Assembly (NCBI RefSeq): GCF_027497495.1
Contig: NZ_CP114205.1
Location: forward strand, 5,828,001 to 5,892,000
From: Streptomyces tubercidicus
GTDB lineage: Bacteria > Actinomycetota > Actinomycetes > Streptomycetales > Streptomycetaceae
Reading direction: 5' to 3'
DNA length: 64,000 bases
This document shows positions 17,164 to 24,526 of the stretch, one piece after another (the stretch's first letter is position 1; each line of letters starts with the position of its first letter). Below the pieces are notes generated by a model. It worked only from the letters and a program-made list of their open reading frames with translations, was not told the DNA's origin and made no database searches. Position numbers and translations under genes: made by a program.

Positions 17164-17883
17164 ATGAGCACACCCCCCGTCGCCCTGCCGGTCATCCACC
17201 GCGACGACTCCGGCGTCGCTGTGTTGAACCGCTGGGTGACCGCCACCCCCGACCGGCAGCGGGCCGTGGCGGACGCCTCTCTCGCCGCCTGGGCGAAAGC
17301 GCCCTGGCCCCAGGGGCTGCGCGCCGTCAGCTGCTTCATCAGCACCAACGGCGACACTGTCTTCACCTACGAGCAGTGGTCGGGTGAGCGGGAGCTGCGC
17401 ACGTTCGAGACTGCTGCCGCCTCCGCGCCGGGCCGGGAGGGCATCAACCGCGAGATCGCGGCGGTCGACGACAAGGCCGAGCAGTCCGATCCCTTCGTGT
17501 GCCGACTGCACCGCAGCAGCATCACAGACGCCGAGCGCACACCGGGGTGTGTCGTGATCACCACCTTCGGATTCGAGGAGGCGGACACGGCACGCGCGTG
17601 GTCGGACGCGATCTGCGACGCCGAAGCCGCCCAGCCCCAGCCCACCCCTGGCGGAATCTCCCGCCACTTCCTCCTCAGCCCCGACGGCACTCAGGTGCTC
17701 AACTACTCGGAGTGGCTGGACGAGGAGTCGCACCGCAAGTTCCTGGAGAACCCCGCGCAGACCCCCGAGTGGCAGCGGGTCGAGGAGTTCACCGGCCTGA
17801 CGCACGGACCCGGCCGACGCTGCCGCCCGTACGGAGCGCTTGCTGCCCCGCTGCCCGGGACGGCGGCCTCCGAGACCCCGTAG
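17164..17883 (+). CDS. Two-domain antibiotic-biosynthesis monooxygenase
   Basis: A 239-residue protein made of two ABM (ferredoxin-like) repeats, ~residues 10-110 and ~115-215. Each has the strand pattern ending in YEQWS or YSEWLD. These cofactor-free oxygenases oxidise aromatic polyketides to quinones. Some angucycline relatives (the JadG/GilOII group, of similar size) instead act in B-ring cleavage, and I cannot place this one between the two. A good ribosome site (AGGAGG) precedes ATG 17,164. A SoxR box stands upstream and an exporter follows; SoxR regulons of Streptomyces include a monooxygenase of this class, so detoxification of the product is as likely as biosynthesis. Confidence 0.8.
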   Translation: MSTPPVALPVIHRDDSGVAVLNRWVTATPDRQRAVADASLAAWAKAPWPQGLRAVSCFISTNGDTVFTYEQWSGERELRTFETAAASAPGREGINREIAAVDDKAEQSDPFVCRLHRSSITDAERTPGCVVITTFGFEEADTARAWSDAICDAEAAQPQPTPGGISRHFLLSPDGTQVLNYSEWLDEESHRKFLENPAQTPEWQRVEEFTGLTHGPGRRCRPYGALAAPLPGTAASETP

Positions 17884-17941
17884 GTGCGGCGGCACCCCCG
17901 CGCACCACGGCGATCGAGCCGGCACACCGTCAAGCGTAAAG

Positions 17942-19531
17942 ATGGGATCTTCCGTGACCACAGATGCTCCTCCCACCGCGGGCAAGCGGGAGTGGATCGG
18001 ACTCGCCGTCCTTGCCCTGCCCACCCTGCTCCTGTCCATGGATCTGAGCGTCCTGTTCCTGGCGGTCCCGCATCTGAGCGCGGACCTGGAACCCAGCGGC
18101 GCGCAACTGCTCTGGATCATGGACGTCTACGGATTCCTGATGGCCGGGTTCCTGGTCATGATGGGAACCCTCGGCGACCGGATCGGTCGCCGCCGCCTGC
18201 TGCTGATCGGCGCCGCCTCGTTCACTGCCGCCTCCACGCTGGCAGCCTTCTCCACCAGCTCCGAGATGCTGATCGCCACCCGCGCCTTGCTCGGCATCGC
18301 CGGGGCCACCCTGGCGCCCAGTACCCTGGCTCTGCTGCGCAATATGTTCCACGATCCCAAGCAGCGCACCGCCGCCATCGGAGTGTGGACCGTCTGCTTC
18401 TCGGCGGGAAGCGTGCTGGGACCGCTGGCCGGCGGCGTGCTGCTGGCCCACTTCTGGTGGGGCTCGGTCTTCCTGCTGGGCATTCCCGTGATGCTGCTGT
18501 TGCTGGTGACCGGGCCGATCCTGCTGCCCGAGCACCGCAATGCCGGAGCCGGCCGGGTCGACCTCACCAGTGCTGCCATGTCCGTCGTCGCCGTGCTCGG
18601 CGTCATCTACGGAATGAAGGACATCGCCACGCACGGGCTGGGCCTGGTCAGCCTGCTGTCGATCGCGGGCGGCCTGGCTGTCGGCGCGCTGTTCGTCTAC
18701 CGGCAGAAGCGACTGAGCGATCCGCTGCTCGACCTCGGCCTGTTCTCCAGCCCGCGCTTCGGCTCGGCGCTGAGCATCATGGGACTCGCCGTCCTGGTGA
18801 TGTCGGGCACCCTTTTCTTCGTCGCGCAGTACCTCCAGATGGTGCGCGGCCTCTCGCCTCTGCGGGCGGGCCTGTGGATGATGCCTATGGCGTGTGGGGT
18901 CGTCGTCGGCGCGGTGACGACCGGCAACGTCATCCGGAAGGTCCGGCCGCCGTTCGTCATGGGAAGCGGCCTGTTCGTCGCGTGCGGCGCCTTCGTCCTC
19001 CTGTCGCGGATGGAGACCGATTCTCCCGTCGGACTGTTCGCGGCCGGGGTGTTCTGCATGTCGCTTGGTGTCGCCCCGGTGATGATCTTGGGCCTTGAGC
19101 TGGCGGTGGGTTCGGCTCCGCCCGAGCGCGCGGGCGCAGCATCGAGCGTGGCCGAGACCATCCAGGAGTTCGCGCTCGGGCTGGGGGTAGCGGCCATCGG
19201 AAGTGTCGGTACTGCCGTCTACCGCGGTCAGGTGGACGGCGCGCTCCCACAGGGGCTGCCCCCTGGCGCCGCCCGGGCTGCTCAGGACACCATCGGCGGT
19301 GCCGTGCACGCAGCCACGGAACTGTCCCACGCCACCAGCGAGGCGCTGCTCGATGTCACCCGCGCCGCCTTCACCCAGGGGCTGCAGACGGCCGCCACCA
19401 CCTGCGCTGTACTGGCGGCCATCGGGGCCCTGATCACGATCACCGTCCTGCGGAACGCCGCCCTGCCCAAGCATGACGAAGAGGCAGGGGCTCCCGCCGC
19501 GCCGGCCCCGACGACGAACGCACCCTCCTGA
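17942..19531 (+). CDS. MFS drug exporter, DHA2 (14-helix) family
   Basis: A 529-residue proton-driven exporter of the QacA/EmrB type. Motif A is GTLGDRIGRRRLLLIG near residues 74-89, and motif C-like GSVLGPLAGG follows near 155-164. About fourteen membrane segments can be counted, with a hydrophilic tail rich in Ala and Pro. The start at ATG 17,942 is weakly supported; GTG 17,954 is an alternative. It is 58 bases behind the SoxR-box monooxygenase, so exporter and oxygenase should be induced together by redox-active product. It is the most likely self-resistance pump of the cluster. Confidence 0.9.
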   Translation: MGSSVTTDAPPTAGKREWIGLAVLALPTLLLSMDLSVLFLAVPHLSADLEPSGAQLLWIMDVYGFLMAGFLVMMGTLGDRIGRRRLLLIGAASFTAASTLAAFSTSSEMLIATRALLGIAGATLAPSTLALLRNMFHDPKQRTAAIGVWTVCFSAGSVLGPLAGGVLLAHFWWGSVFLLGIPVMLLLLVTGPILLPEHRNAGAGRVDLTSAAMSVVAVLGVIYGMKDIATHGLGLVSLLSIAGGLAVGALFVYRQKRLSDPLLDLGLFSSPRFGSALSIMGLAVLVMSGTLFFVAQYLQMVRGLSPLRAGLWMMPMACGVVVGAVTTGNVIRKVRPPFVMGSGLFVACGAFVLLSRMETDSPVGLFAAGVFCMSLGVAPVMILGLELAVGSAPPERAGAASSVAETIQEFALGLGVAAIGSVGTAVYRGQVDGALPQGLPPGAARAAQDTIGGAVHAATELSHATSEALLDVTRAAFTQGLQTAATTCAVLAAIGALITITVLRNAALPKHDEEAGAPAAPAPTTNAPS

Positions 19532-19561
19532 CCGAAGGGGAGAGCGGGACACCATGACCAG

Positions 19562-19607
19562 GCGGCCGCGCGGCCGGGTTCACACCCGGCCGCGCGGCCG
19601 CTTTTTT
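19562..19607. terminator. Bidirectional terminator between exporter and soxR
   Basis: Perfect 18-base stem, 19,562-19,579 with 19,584-19,601, four-base loop, followed by six T residues (19,602-19,607). It serves the exporter operon on the plus strand and, by symmetry of the stem, the convergent soxR gene. Confidence 0.9.
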
Positions 19608-19613
19608 GCGTCC

Positions 19614-20069
19614 TCACCCTCCGGTGAGGCGGGTGGGGTTCTTGCTCAGCTGCCGGTGGATGTCCCCCGGGTTGACCAGCGCACAGCGCCCCAGGGACAG
19701 GCAGCCACAACCGATGCAGGAGTTGAGATCGTCCCGCAGTTCTTCCAGTTGCTTGATACGGATGTTGAGATCATGCCGCCACAGCTCGGACACCCGCGCC
19801 CAGTCCTCACGGGTCGGAGTGCGTTCGTCCGGCAGCAATTTCAGGGCGGCACGGATCTCGTCCAGCGCGATCCCCACGCGCTGCGACGCACGGACGAAGG
19901 CTACGCGTCGCAGCATGTCGCGGCTGTAGCGGCGCTGGTTTCCCGAGGTCCGGCGGCTGAAGATGAGTTGCTGGTCCTCGTAGAAGCGCAGCGCTGAGGT
20001 GGTCACTCCACTACGTTCGGCCAATTCGCCGACGGTCAGTTCGGCGGCCTTGCGGGGTGCGAGCGGCAT
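19614..20069 (-). CDS. soxR: Redox-sensing MerR-family regulator SoxR
   Basis: A 151-residue MerR-family protein. The helix-turn-helix is at residues ~11-50 (LTVGELAERSGVTTSALRFY), the dimerisation helix at ~85-115, and the [2Fe-2S] site is the exact C-X2-C-X-C-X5-C pattern: Cys118, Cys121, Cys123, Cys129. Streptomyces SoxR is oxidised by redox-active antibiotics such as actinorhodin and activates export and quinone-handling genes. Here it is convergent with the exporter it probably controls, and a SoxR box lies before that operon. ATG 20,069 is preferred; GTG 20,075 is possible. An imperfect dyad (CCACAA-N9-TTGTGG, 20,072-20,092) covers its start region. Confidence 0.93.
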   Translation of the reverse strand: MPLAPRKAAELTVGELAERSGVTTSALRFYEDQQLIFSRRTSGNQRRYSRDMLRRVAFVRASQRVGIALDEIRAALKLLPDERTPTREDWARVSELWRHDLNIRIKQLEELRDDLNSCIGCGCLSLGRCALVNPGDIHRQLSKNPTRLTGG

Positions 20070-20460
20070 GCCCACAACCTAGGTGATTGTGGTGATTTCA
20101 GGGCTGCCCAGCATGCTGATGAGGATATCAAACCAGCAGGATGGTGGATATCGTCACCGGCCGTCAGCCCGCCAGGCCGGTGATCCGGGTGCAAGCACCG
20201 GCGTGGGTGACCTCGGCCAACCGGCCGATGGCGGGGTGGACACCGGCGCCTGACTCCCGGCCAGGCGCCGCTCTCGGCGAACGGGCGGCGACGCAGGCCC
20301 CTGCATCATCGCCAGCCGGTAGGGAATCAGCGGTGCGGCTTCCTATTTACCTCGCCCCCACATGCCCTTTCTCTCCCAAATCGGCCTGACACTCCCTCAA
20401 AGCGGAGATAAGAATTCCATTTCGCGTAATCGAAGGAGTTTTCTTTATAAAAACCTTTGC

Positions 20461-20480
20461 CAAACCGGCTCGCTGGTTTG
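20461..20480. promoter_or_regulatory. ARE-like operator (gamma-butyrolactone receptor type)
   Basis: Imperfect 20-base palindrome, CAAACCGGC-TC-GCTGGTTTG, with one mismatched pair. It resembles the autoregulatory elements (AAACCG...CGGTTTG) bound by ScbR/JadR2-type TetR proteins. It lies about 55-70 bases before the JadR1-like gene, where JadR2 binds in the jadomycin cluster. No receptor gene of this type is in the window, so it may lie further left or elsewhere in the genome. Confidence 0.6.
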
Positions 20481-20495
20481 TAGATTCGCGAGTGC

Positions 20496-20510
20496 TGGAG
20501 TGATACTCCA
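20496..20510. promoter_or_regulatory. Perfect short dyad before the response regulator
   Basis: TGGAGT-GAT-ACTCCA, six-base arms with a three-base centre, 24 bases before the start codon at 20,534. It could be an operator or an mRNA hairpin limiting translation. Confidence 0.45.
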
Positions 20511-20533
20511 CGCGCACAAGCTAGGGGGAAAAG

Positions 20534-21310
20534 ATGAACCAGCCTTCCATCTGTGTGTTAGAGCCATTTATACCCGCCCCTCGGAGGGCCGAGGGGGCAG
20601 CTCAGGAGCCGGAAAGGGCGCGGACCGCGCAGGCGGTATCGGGCGCATCCACCGCCTGGCGGGTCCTCGTCGTAGAGGGGGCCGCCGACGAGGCGGAGGC
20701 CCTCTCCCGGGATCTGCGGCGGCACGGCCACGAAGTCGACCACGTCGCCACCGGAAGCGAAGCTCTCCGTGCCTACGAGGATGCCGACCTGATCCTCCTG
20801 GATCTCGAACTGTCGGACCTGGACGGCCTGGAGGTCTGCCGGACGATCCGTACCGCCTGCGACGTCCCGATCATCGCGGTCACCGCGCGCGGCACCGAGC
20901 TGGACCGCGTCCTGGGGCTGCAGGCCGGCGCGGACGACTACCTCACCAAGCCCTACGGGTTCCGGGAACTGATGGCCAGGATGGACGCGGTCATGCGCCG
21001 TGCCCGCCCGCAGGTTCAGACCTCCAGCATCATCGCGCACGGACCCTTGCTGATCGACACGGGATCGCGCGAAGTCACTTTGGCGGGGAGGCGCATCACG
21101 GTGACGCGCAAGGAGTTCGACCTGCTGCACCTCCTCGCTTCCCACCCTGACACCGTCATCCCGCGCAAGCGCCTCATGCAGCAGATCTGGGGAGATTCCT
21201 GGTCCCGCAGGACCGTCGACACCCACGTCAGCACACTGCGCAACAAGCTCGGCGCGAGCACCTGGGTCATCACCGTCCGCGGCGTCGGGTTCCGGCTCGG
21301 GCACGGATAG
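20534..21310 (+). CDS. JadR1-like atypical OmpR-family response regulator, TTA-containing
   Basis: A 258-residue DNA-binding regulator. After an N-terminal extension of ~38 residues comes a receiver domain (~39-155) with Asp90 in ILLDLELSD and Lys139 in LTKPYG. The acidic pair that normally binds magnesium is broken: VLVVEGAAD instead of VLVVEDD. An OmpR winged helix follows (~165-256, GRRITVTRKEFDLLHLL, RTVDTHVSTLRNKLG). JadR1, LndI and LanI are of this kind and switch on angucycline genes; JadR1 senses the end product instead of phosphate. Codon 9 is TTA (20,558-20,560), so translation should need the bldA tRNA. GGGGGA precedes the ATG. No sensor kinase gene is nearby. An ARE-like site lies upstream. 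Confidence 0.9.
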   Translation: MNQPSICVLEPFIPAPRRAEGAAQEPERARTAQAVSGASTAWRVLVVEGAADEAEALSRDLRRHGHEVDHVATGSEALRAYEDADLILLDLELSDLDGLEVCRTIRTACDVPIIAVTARGTELDRVLGLQAGADDYLTKPYGFRELMARMDAVMRRARPQVQTSSIIAHGPLLIDTGSREVTLAGRRITVTRKEFDLLHLLASHPDTVIPRKRLMQQIWGDSWSRRTVDTHVSTLRNKLGASTWVITVRGVGFRLGHG

Positions 21311-21340
21311 TCAACACACGCTACTATTTGCGGGGGCAAA

Positions 21341-22201
21341 ATGAAGCAGAGTGTTAAGATCACTGGTTTGACGGCTTGCCAAGGAGAAGGCTGCCGTCTG
21401 GGTCGCGCCGAGGGGCGCTCACGCCGTCGCGTAAGCGAAGGAACCCAACTGTGCCGCGGGTGCCGAGACCGGCTCGAAGCGGGACTCCGGCAGATTCCGC
21501 GACTGTACGAGGAGTGTGAGCGCGTGTTGGGAGGCCGCGCGGCCAACGGTCTGCGCGAGCGGACGACCGGTGGGAGTCTTCCCGGTCTCCCCTTCAATGG
21601 GGCCGCGCTGGAGGTGCGTACCCAGATGCTGGCCACCCTTGGTTCGTGGAGTGGACTTGTGGCCCAGCAGCGAGGCCTGCCGGCCCCTGGGCGCACCGTG
21701 GCCGCGACGACCGCGTTCCTGCTGCGCAACGCTTCCTGGCTTGCGTCCCACCCCGCCGCCGCCGAAGCGACGGAAGAGATCGCAAAGCTCGTACGGGACG
21801 GAGGGCGCGTGGCCCGGCCCGACGGGAGGCGGAACGTCAGGGTGGGGCCCTGCGCGGAACCGCACTGTCCCGGAACACTGAGCCTGACCCTGCGCGAACG
21901 TACGGGGGCCGGCGAACCGGAGATCCGCTGTGACGCCGATCCGGCACACAGCTGGGCCAGCCACCGGTGGGGCGAACTGAACCGCTCCATGGAAGCGGGT
22001 GCGGCGGCCCAAGGCGCTGTCGCGCCGGCCGTCGAGCGCTGGCTGACCGCCGCCGACATCTCCCTGCTCCAGCGGGTCCCAGTGGGGTCCGTATACCGGA
22101 TGGCGAGTGAGCAGCGGTGGCGTCGTCGGCAGAGAGCAGGCCGTACGTACTACAGCGAGAACGACGTCCGCGACTACTTCGGTAGCCGCTCGGGTCGCTG
22201 A
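21341..22201 (+). CDS. Zinc-ribbon-like protein with C-terminal helix-turn-helix
   Basis: A 286-residue protein I cannot assign to a named family. The N-terminus has a Cys pattern (CQGEGC near 13-18, CRGCR near 40-44) that could bind zinc, and a second set occurs near residues 169-174 and 196 (CAEPHC, RC). The last ~60 residues (LTAADISLLQRVPVGSVYRM, RTYYSENDVRDYF) look like a MerR/excisionase-type helix-turn-helix. It follows the JadR1-like regulator by 30 bases on the same strand and ends at a terminator, so it is probably a co-transcribed second regulator. ATG 21,341 follows GCGGGGG. Confidence 0.6.
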   Translation: MKQSVKITGLTACQGEGCRLGRAEGRSRRRVSEGTQLCRGCRDRLEAGLRQIPRLYEECERVLGGRAANGLRERTTGGSLPGLPFNGAALEVRTQMLATLGSWSGLVAQQRGLPAPGRTVAATTAFLLRNASWLASHPAAAEATEEIAKLVRDGGRVARPDGRRNVRVGPCAEPHCPGTLSLTLRERTGAGEPEIRCDADPAHSWASHRWGELNRSMEAGAAAQGAVAPAVERWLTAADISLLQRVPVGSVYRMASEQRWRRRQRAGRTYYSENDVRDYFGSRSGR

Positions 22202-22214
22202 CACCCTCTGTTAG

Positions 22215-22251
22215 GGCCGGGTGGCGGATCCGTGTGGATGGCCGCCCGGCC
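22215..22251 (+). terminator. Hairpin terminator after the regulator operon
   Basis: Eleven-base stem (GGCCGGGTGGC, 22,215-22,225, with GCCGCCCGGCC, 22,241-22,251) with one wobble position and a 15-base loop. Confidence 0.65.
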
Positions 22252-22463
22252 GACGGAAACCTGACATTCGCTTGACCAAACCCAGATGCAGTCGTGCACT
22301 GCTTGTGAAACCTGACCGACTCCTGAAATCCCATGCATTGATTGGCCGTTCCCATTCGAAGAACCTTGGGAGCAAGTTCCGGTGCGCTGTCTCCGGGGCT
22401 TCGTCTGAAGGTTCCTGCGGGATACGGGGGTACACGCGTGAGGGATCCGTTAGAGGCGCATTC

Positions 22464-22726
22464 GTGTCCAAGGTGCTGCTCATCGCCGGCCGAGGCGAAT
22501 TCGCAGTTCGCGTCGGTCTCCGCGCGGCCGGCGAGTAATTCGCTCGGGGCGACGACACCCCGCCCGGTCTGACCTGGATCAGGCTGCCCCGCGGCCCGGT
22601 CACCGAAGAATTCCCAGGCACCGCCTGGCGCCTGGGATGTTCCGGATCGCCGACGGTGAGGACCTTGATCGTCACCGGTGCGGCCCATGAGCAGGCGCTC
22701 CAGCCCGCCACCCGCGCACCGGCCGA
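22464..22726 (+). pseudogene. Remnant of an acyl-CoA carboxylase alpha (biotin carboxylase) gene
   Basis: Starting at GTG 22,464, behind GAGG, the frame reads VSKVLLIAGRGEFAVRV and meets a stop at 22,536. This matches the invariant start of biotin carboxylases (SKVLIANRGEIAVRV). In the same frame after the stop, LTWIRLPRGP and, about 25 residues on, TLIVTGAAHEQAL match the end of the same domain (GxITxxRxPxGP and KLIVTGxxREQAL). Roughly 320 central residues and the biotin domain are missing. In jadomycin an intact gene of this type (jadJ) accompanies the early genes. Here only the beta and epsilon subunits remain (38,532 and 40,118), so the alpha subunit must be supplied by another locus. Flanking sequence (22,252-22,463 and 22,727-22,928) shows nothing else. 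Confidence 0.7.
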
Positions 22727-22928
22727 GTCCACGTCCAGGGCATGGCCACCGCCCCACTGCCATCGGGCGGCCGTCGTTCATGTCCCTGTCTCGCACCGGC
22801 CCGGGCGCCGGCCCCGATCGCCGCGCCGCAATGAAGACGAGCCGTTGCCGTCCCTTTGCCGTCCCCATTTGTTGTCCCCATCCCACGCGTGACGTCCGGA
22901 CCAGTCCGGCCGTGAGGAGAGATGACCC

Positions 22929-23258
22929 ATGCACAGCACGTTGATCGTGGCCCGGATGGACCCCGAGGCGAGCCTCGACGTCGCCCGCCAGTTCGCTGCG
23001 TTCGACGCCACGGAGATGCCGGATCGGATGGGCACACGGCGGCGTCAGCTCTTCGCCTACCGGGGCCTGTACTTCCACCTGCAGGACTTCGACGCCGACA
23101 ACGGCGGCGAATTGATCGAGGAGGCGAAGTCCGACCCCCGCTTCGTGCGTATCAGTGAAGACCTGAAGCCGTTCATCCAGGCCTACGACCCGGCCACTTG
23201 GCGCTCGCCCGCGGACGCGATGGCCACCCGCTTCTACAGCTGGGAGTCGTCCACGTGA
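22929..23258 (+). CDS. Polyketide cyclase, TcmI/JadI family
   Basis: A 109-residue small cyclase of the TcmI family. The pattern MHSTLIVARMDPEA, FDATEMPDRMGTRRRQLF, RGLYFHLQDF, PATWRSP is nearly that of JadI and LanF, which close the later rings of the benz[a]anthracene. It lies directly before KS-alpha, the classic F-A-B-C-D-L order of angucycline clusters; the stop overlaps the KS-alpha start as GTGA. AGGAGAG precedes the ATG. This gene is the main reason to call the product an angucycline and not an anthracycline. Confidence 0.93.
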   Translation: MHSTLIVARMDPEASLDVARQFAAFDATEMPDRMGTRRRQLFAYRGLYFHLQDFDADNGGELIEEAKSDPRFVRISEDLKPFIQAYDPATWRSPADAMATRFYSWESST

Positions 23259-24526
23259 CCGCCCGACGCGTGGTCATCACCGGCATCGAGGTGCTGGCTC
23301 CCGGAGGCACCGGGGCCGAGGGCTTCTGGAACCTGCTGGCCGAAGGCCGCACCGCCACCCGGGGGATCACCTTCTTCGATCCCACCCCGTTCCGTTCACG
23401 GGTCGCCGCAGAGATCGACTTCGATCCCCGTGAACACGGCCTGAGCGCACAGGAGATCCGGCGTATGGACCGGGCCGCGCAGTTCGCGGTGGTCGCCGCG
23501 CGCGGCGCCGTCGCCGACAGCGGGATCGACCTGGACACATACGACCCGTACCGCGTCGGCGTCACCATCGGCAGCGCGGTAGGCGCCACCATGGGCCTCG
23601 ACGAGGAGTACAACGTCGTCAGCGACGGCGGCCGACTCGACCTGGTCGACCACCGGTATGCGGTCCCGCACCTGTACAACTACCTGGTTCCCAGCTCCTT
23701 CGCGTCCGAAGTCGCCTGGGCGGTCGGCGCGCAGGGTCCGAGCGCCGTGGTCTCCACGGGCTGCACCTCCGGCATCGATTCCGTCGGCCACGCCGTCGAG
23801 CTGATCCGTGAAGGCTCCGCCGACATCATGATCACCGGTTCTTCGGACGCGCCGATCTCGCCGATCACCATGGCGTGCTTCGACGCGATCAAGGCGACCA
23901 CTCCCAGGCACGACGACCCCGAGCACGCCTCCCGCCCCTTCGACGGCACCCGCAACGGGTTCGTCCTCGGCGAGGGCTCCGCCGTCTTCGTCCTGGAAGA
24001 ACTGGAGAACGCGAAGAAGCGCGGCGCGCACATCTACGCCGAGATCGCGGGCTATGCGACGCGCTCCAACGCGTACCACATGACCGGTCTGCGGCCGGAC
24101 GGCGCGGAGATGGCCGAGGCGATCCGCGTCGCGCTCGACGAGGCGCGGATGAATCCCACGGAGCTTGACTACATCAACGCGCACGGCTCGGGCACCAAGC
24201 AGAACGACCGCCACGAGACCGCCGCCTTCAAGCGGAGCCTGGGTGACCACGCCTACCGAACCCCGGTGAGCTCCATCAAGTCGATGATCGGCCACTCGCT
24301 CGGTGCCATCGGCTCCATCGAGATCGCCGCGTCCGCGCTGGCCATGGAGAACAACGTGGTGCCGCCCACGGCCAACCTGCACACCCCGGACCCGGAGTGC
24401 GACCTCGACTACGTGCCGCTGGTGGCGCGCGAGCAGCTCACCGATGCGGTCCTGACGGTCGGCAGTGGTTTCGGCGGATTCCAGAGCGCGATGGTGCTTG
24501 CCCGGCCTGAGAGGAGAGCGGCATGA
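23255..24526 (+). CDS. Type II PKS ketosynthase KS-alpha
   Basis: A 423-residue ketosynthase that builds the poly-beta-keto chain with its KS-beta partner. The active Cys170 is in VSTGCTSGID; the two His lie in INAHGSGTKQND and MIGHSLGAIGS. The start is GTG 23,255, overlapping the cyclase stop; the protein opens VTARRVVITGIEVLAPGG, standard for the family. It overlaps KS-beta by four bases (ATGA), consistent with the 1:1 heterodimer. A decaketide (C20) chain is expected for an angucycline. Confidence 0.96.
   Translation: MTARRVVITGIEVLAPGGTGAEGFWNLLAEGRTATRGITFFDPTPFRSRVAAEIDFDPREHGLSAQEIRRMDRAAQFAVVAARGAVADSGIDLDTYDPYRVGVTIGSAVGATMGLDEEYNVVSDGGRLDLVDHRYAVPHLYNYLVPSSFASEVAWAVGAQGPSAVVSTGCTSGIDSVGHAVELIREGSADIMITGSSDAPISPITMACFDAIKATTPRHDDPEHASRPFDGTRNGFVLGEGSAVFVLEELENAKKRGAHIYAEIAGYATRSNAYHMTGLRPDGAEMAEAIRVALDEARMNPTELDYINAHGSGTKQNDRHETAAFKRSLGDHAYRTPVSSIKSMIGHSLGAIGSIEIAASALAMENNVVPPTANLHTPDPECDLDYVPLVAREQLTDAVLTVGSGFGGFQSAMVLARPERRAA

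Larger units (their letters stand above)
20070..20533. other. Regulatory gap between soxR and the response regulator
   Basis: 464 bases between divergent regulators. The first 300 bases are GC-rich with no recognisable gene; an open frame at 20,141-20,389 has no family resemblance. GGATATC is repeated at 20,133-20,139 and 20,150s. From 20,390 the sequence becomes AT-rich and holds TATAAA near 20,448 and the two operator-like dyads listed separately. Confidence 0.5.

Noticed and set aside
20141..20389. Open frame of 82 codons between soxR and the response regulator
   Set aside because: No ribosome site, no family resemblance, and a composition expected by chance in GC-rich DNA.
22211..22732. 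Open frame of 173 codons on the minus strand opposite the carboxylase remnant
   Set aside because: The plus strand carries recognisable biotin-carboxylase fragments; the minus frame has no motif and is a GC-rich shadow.
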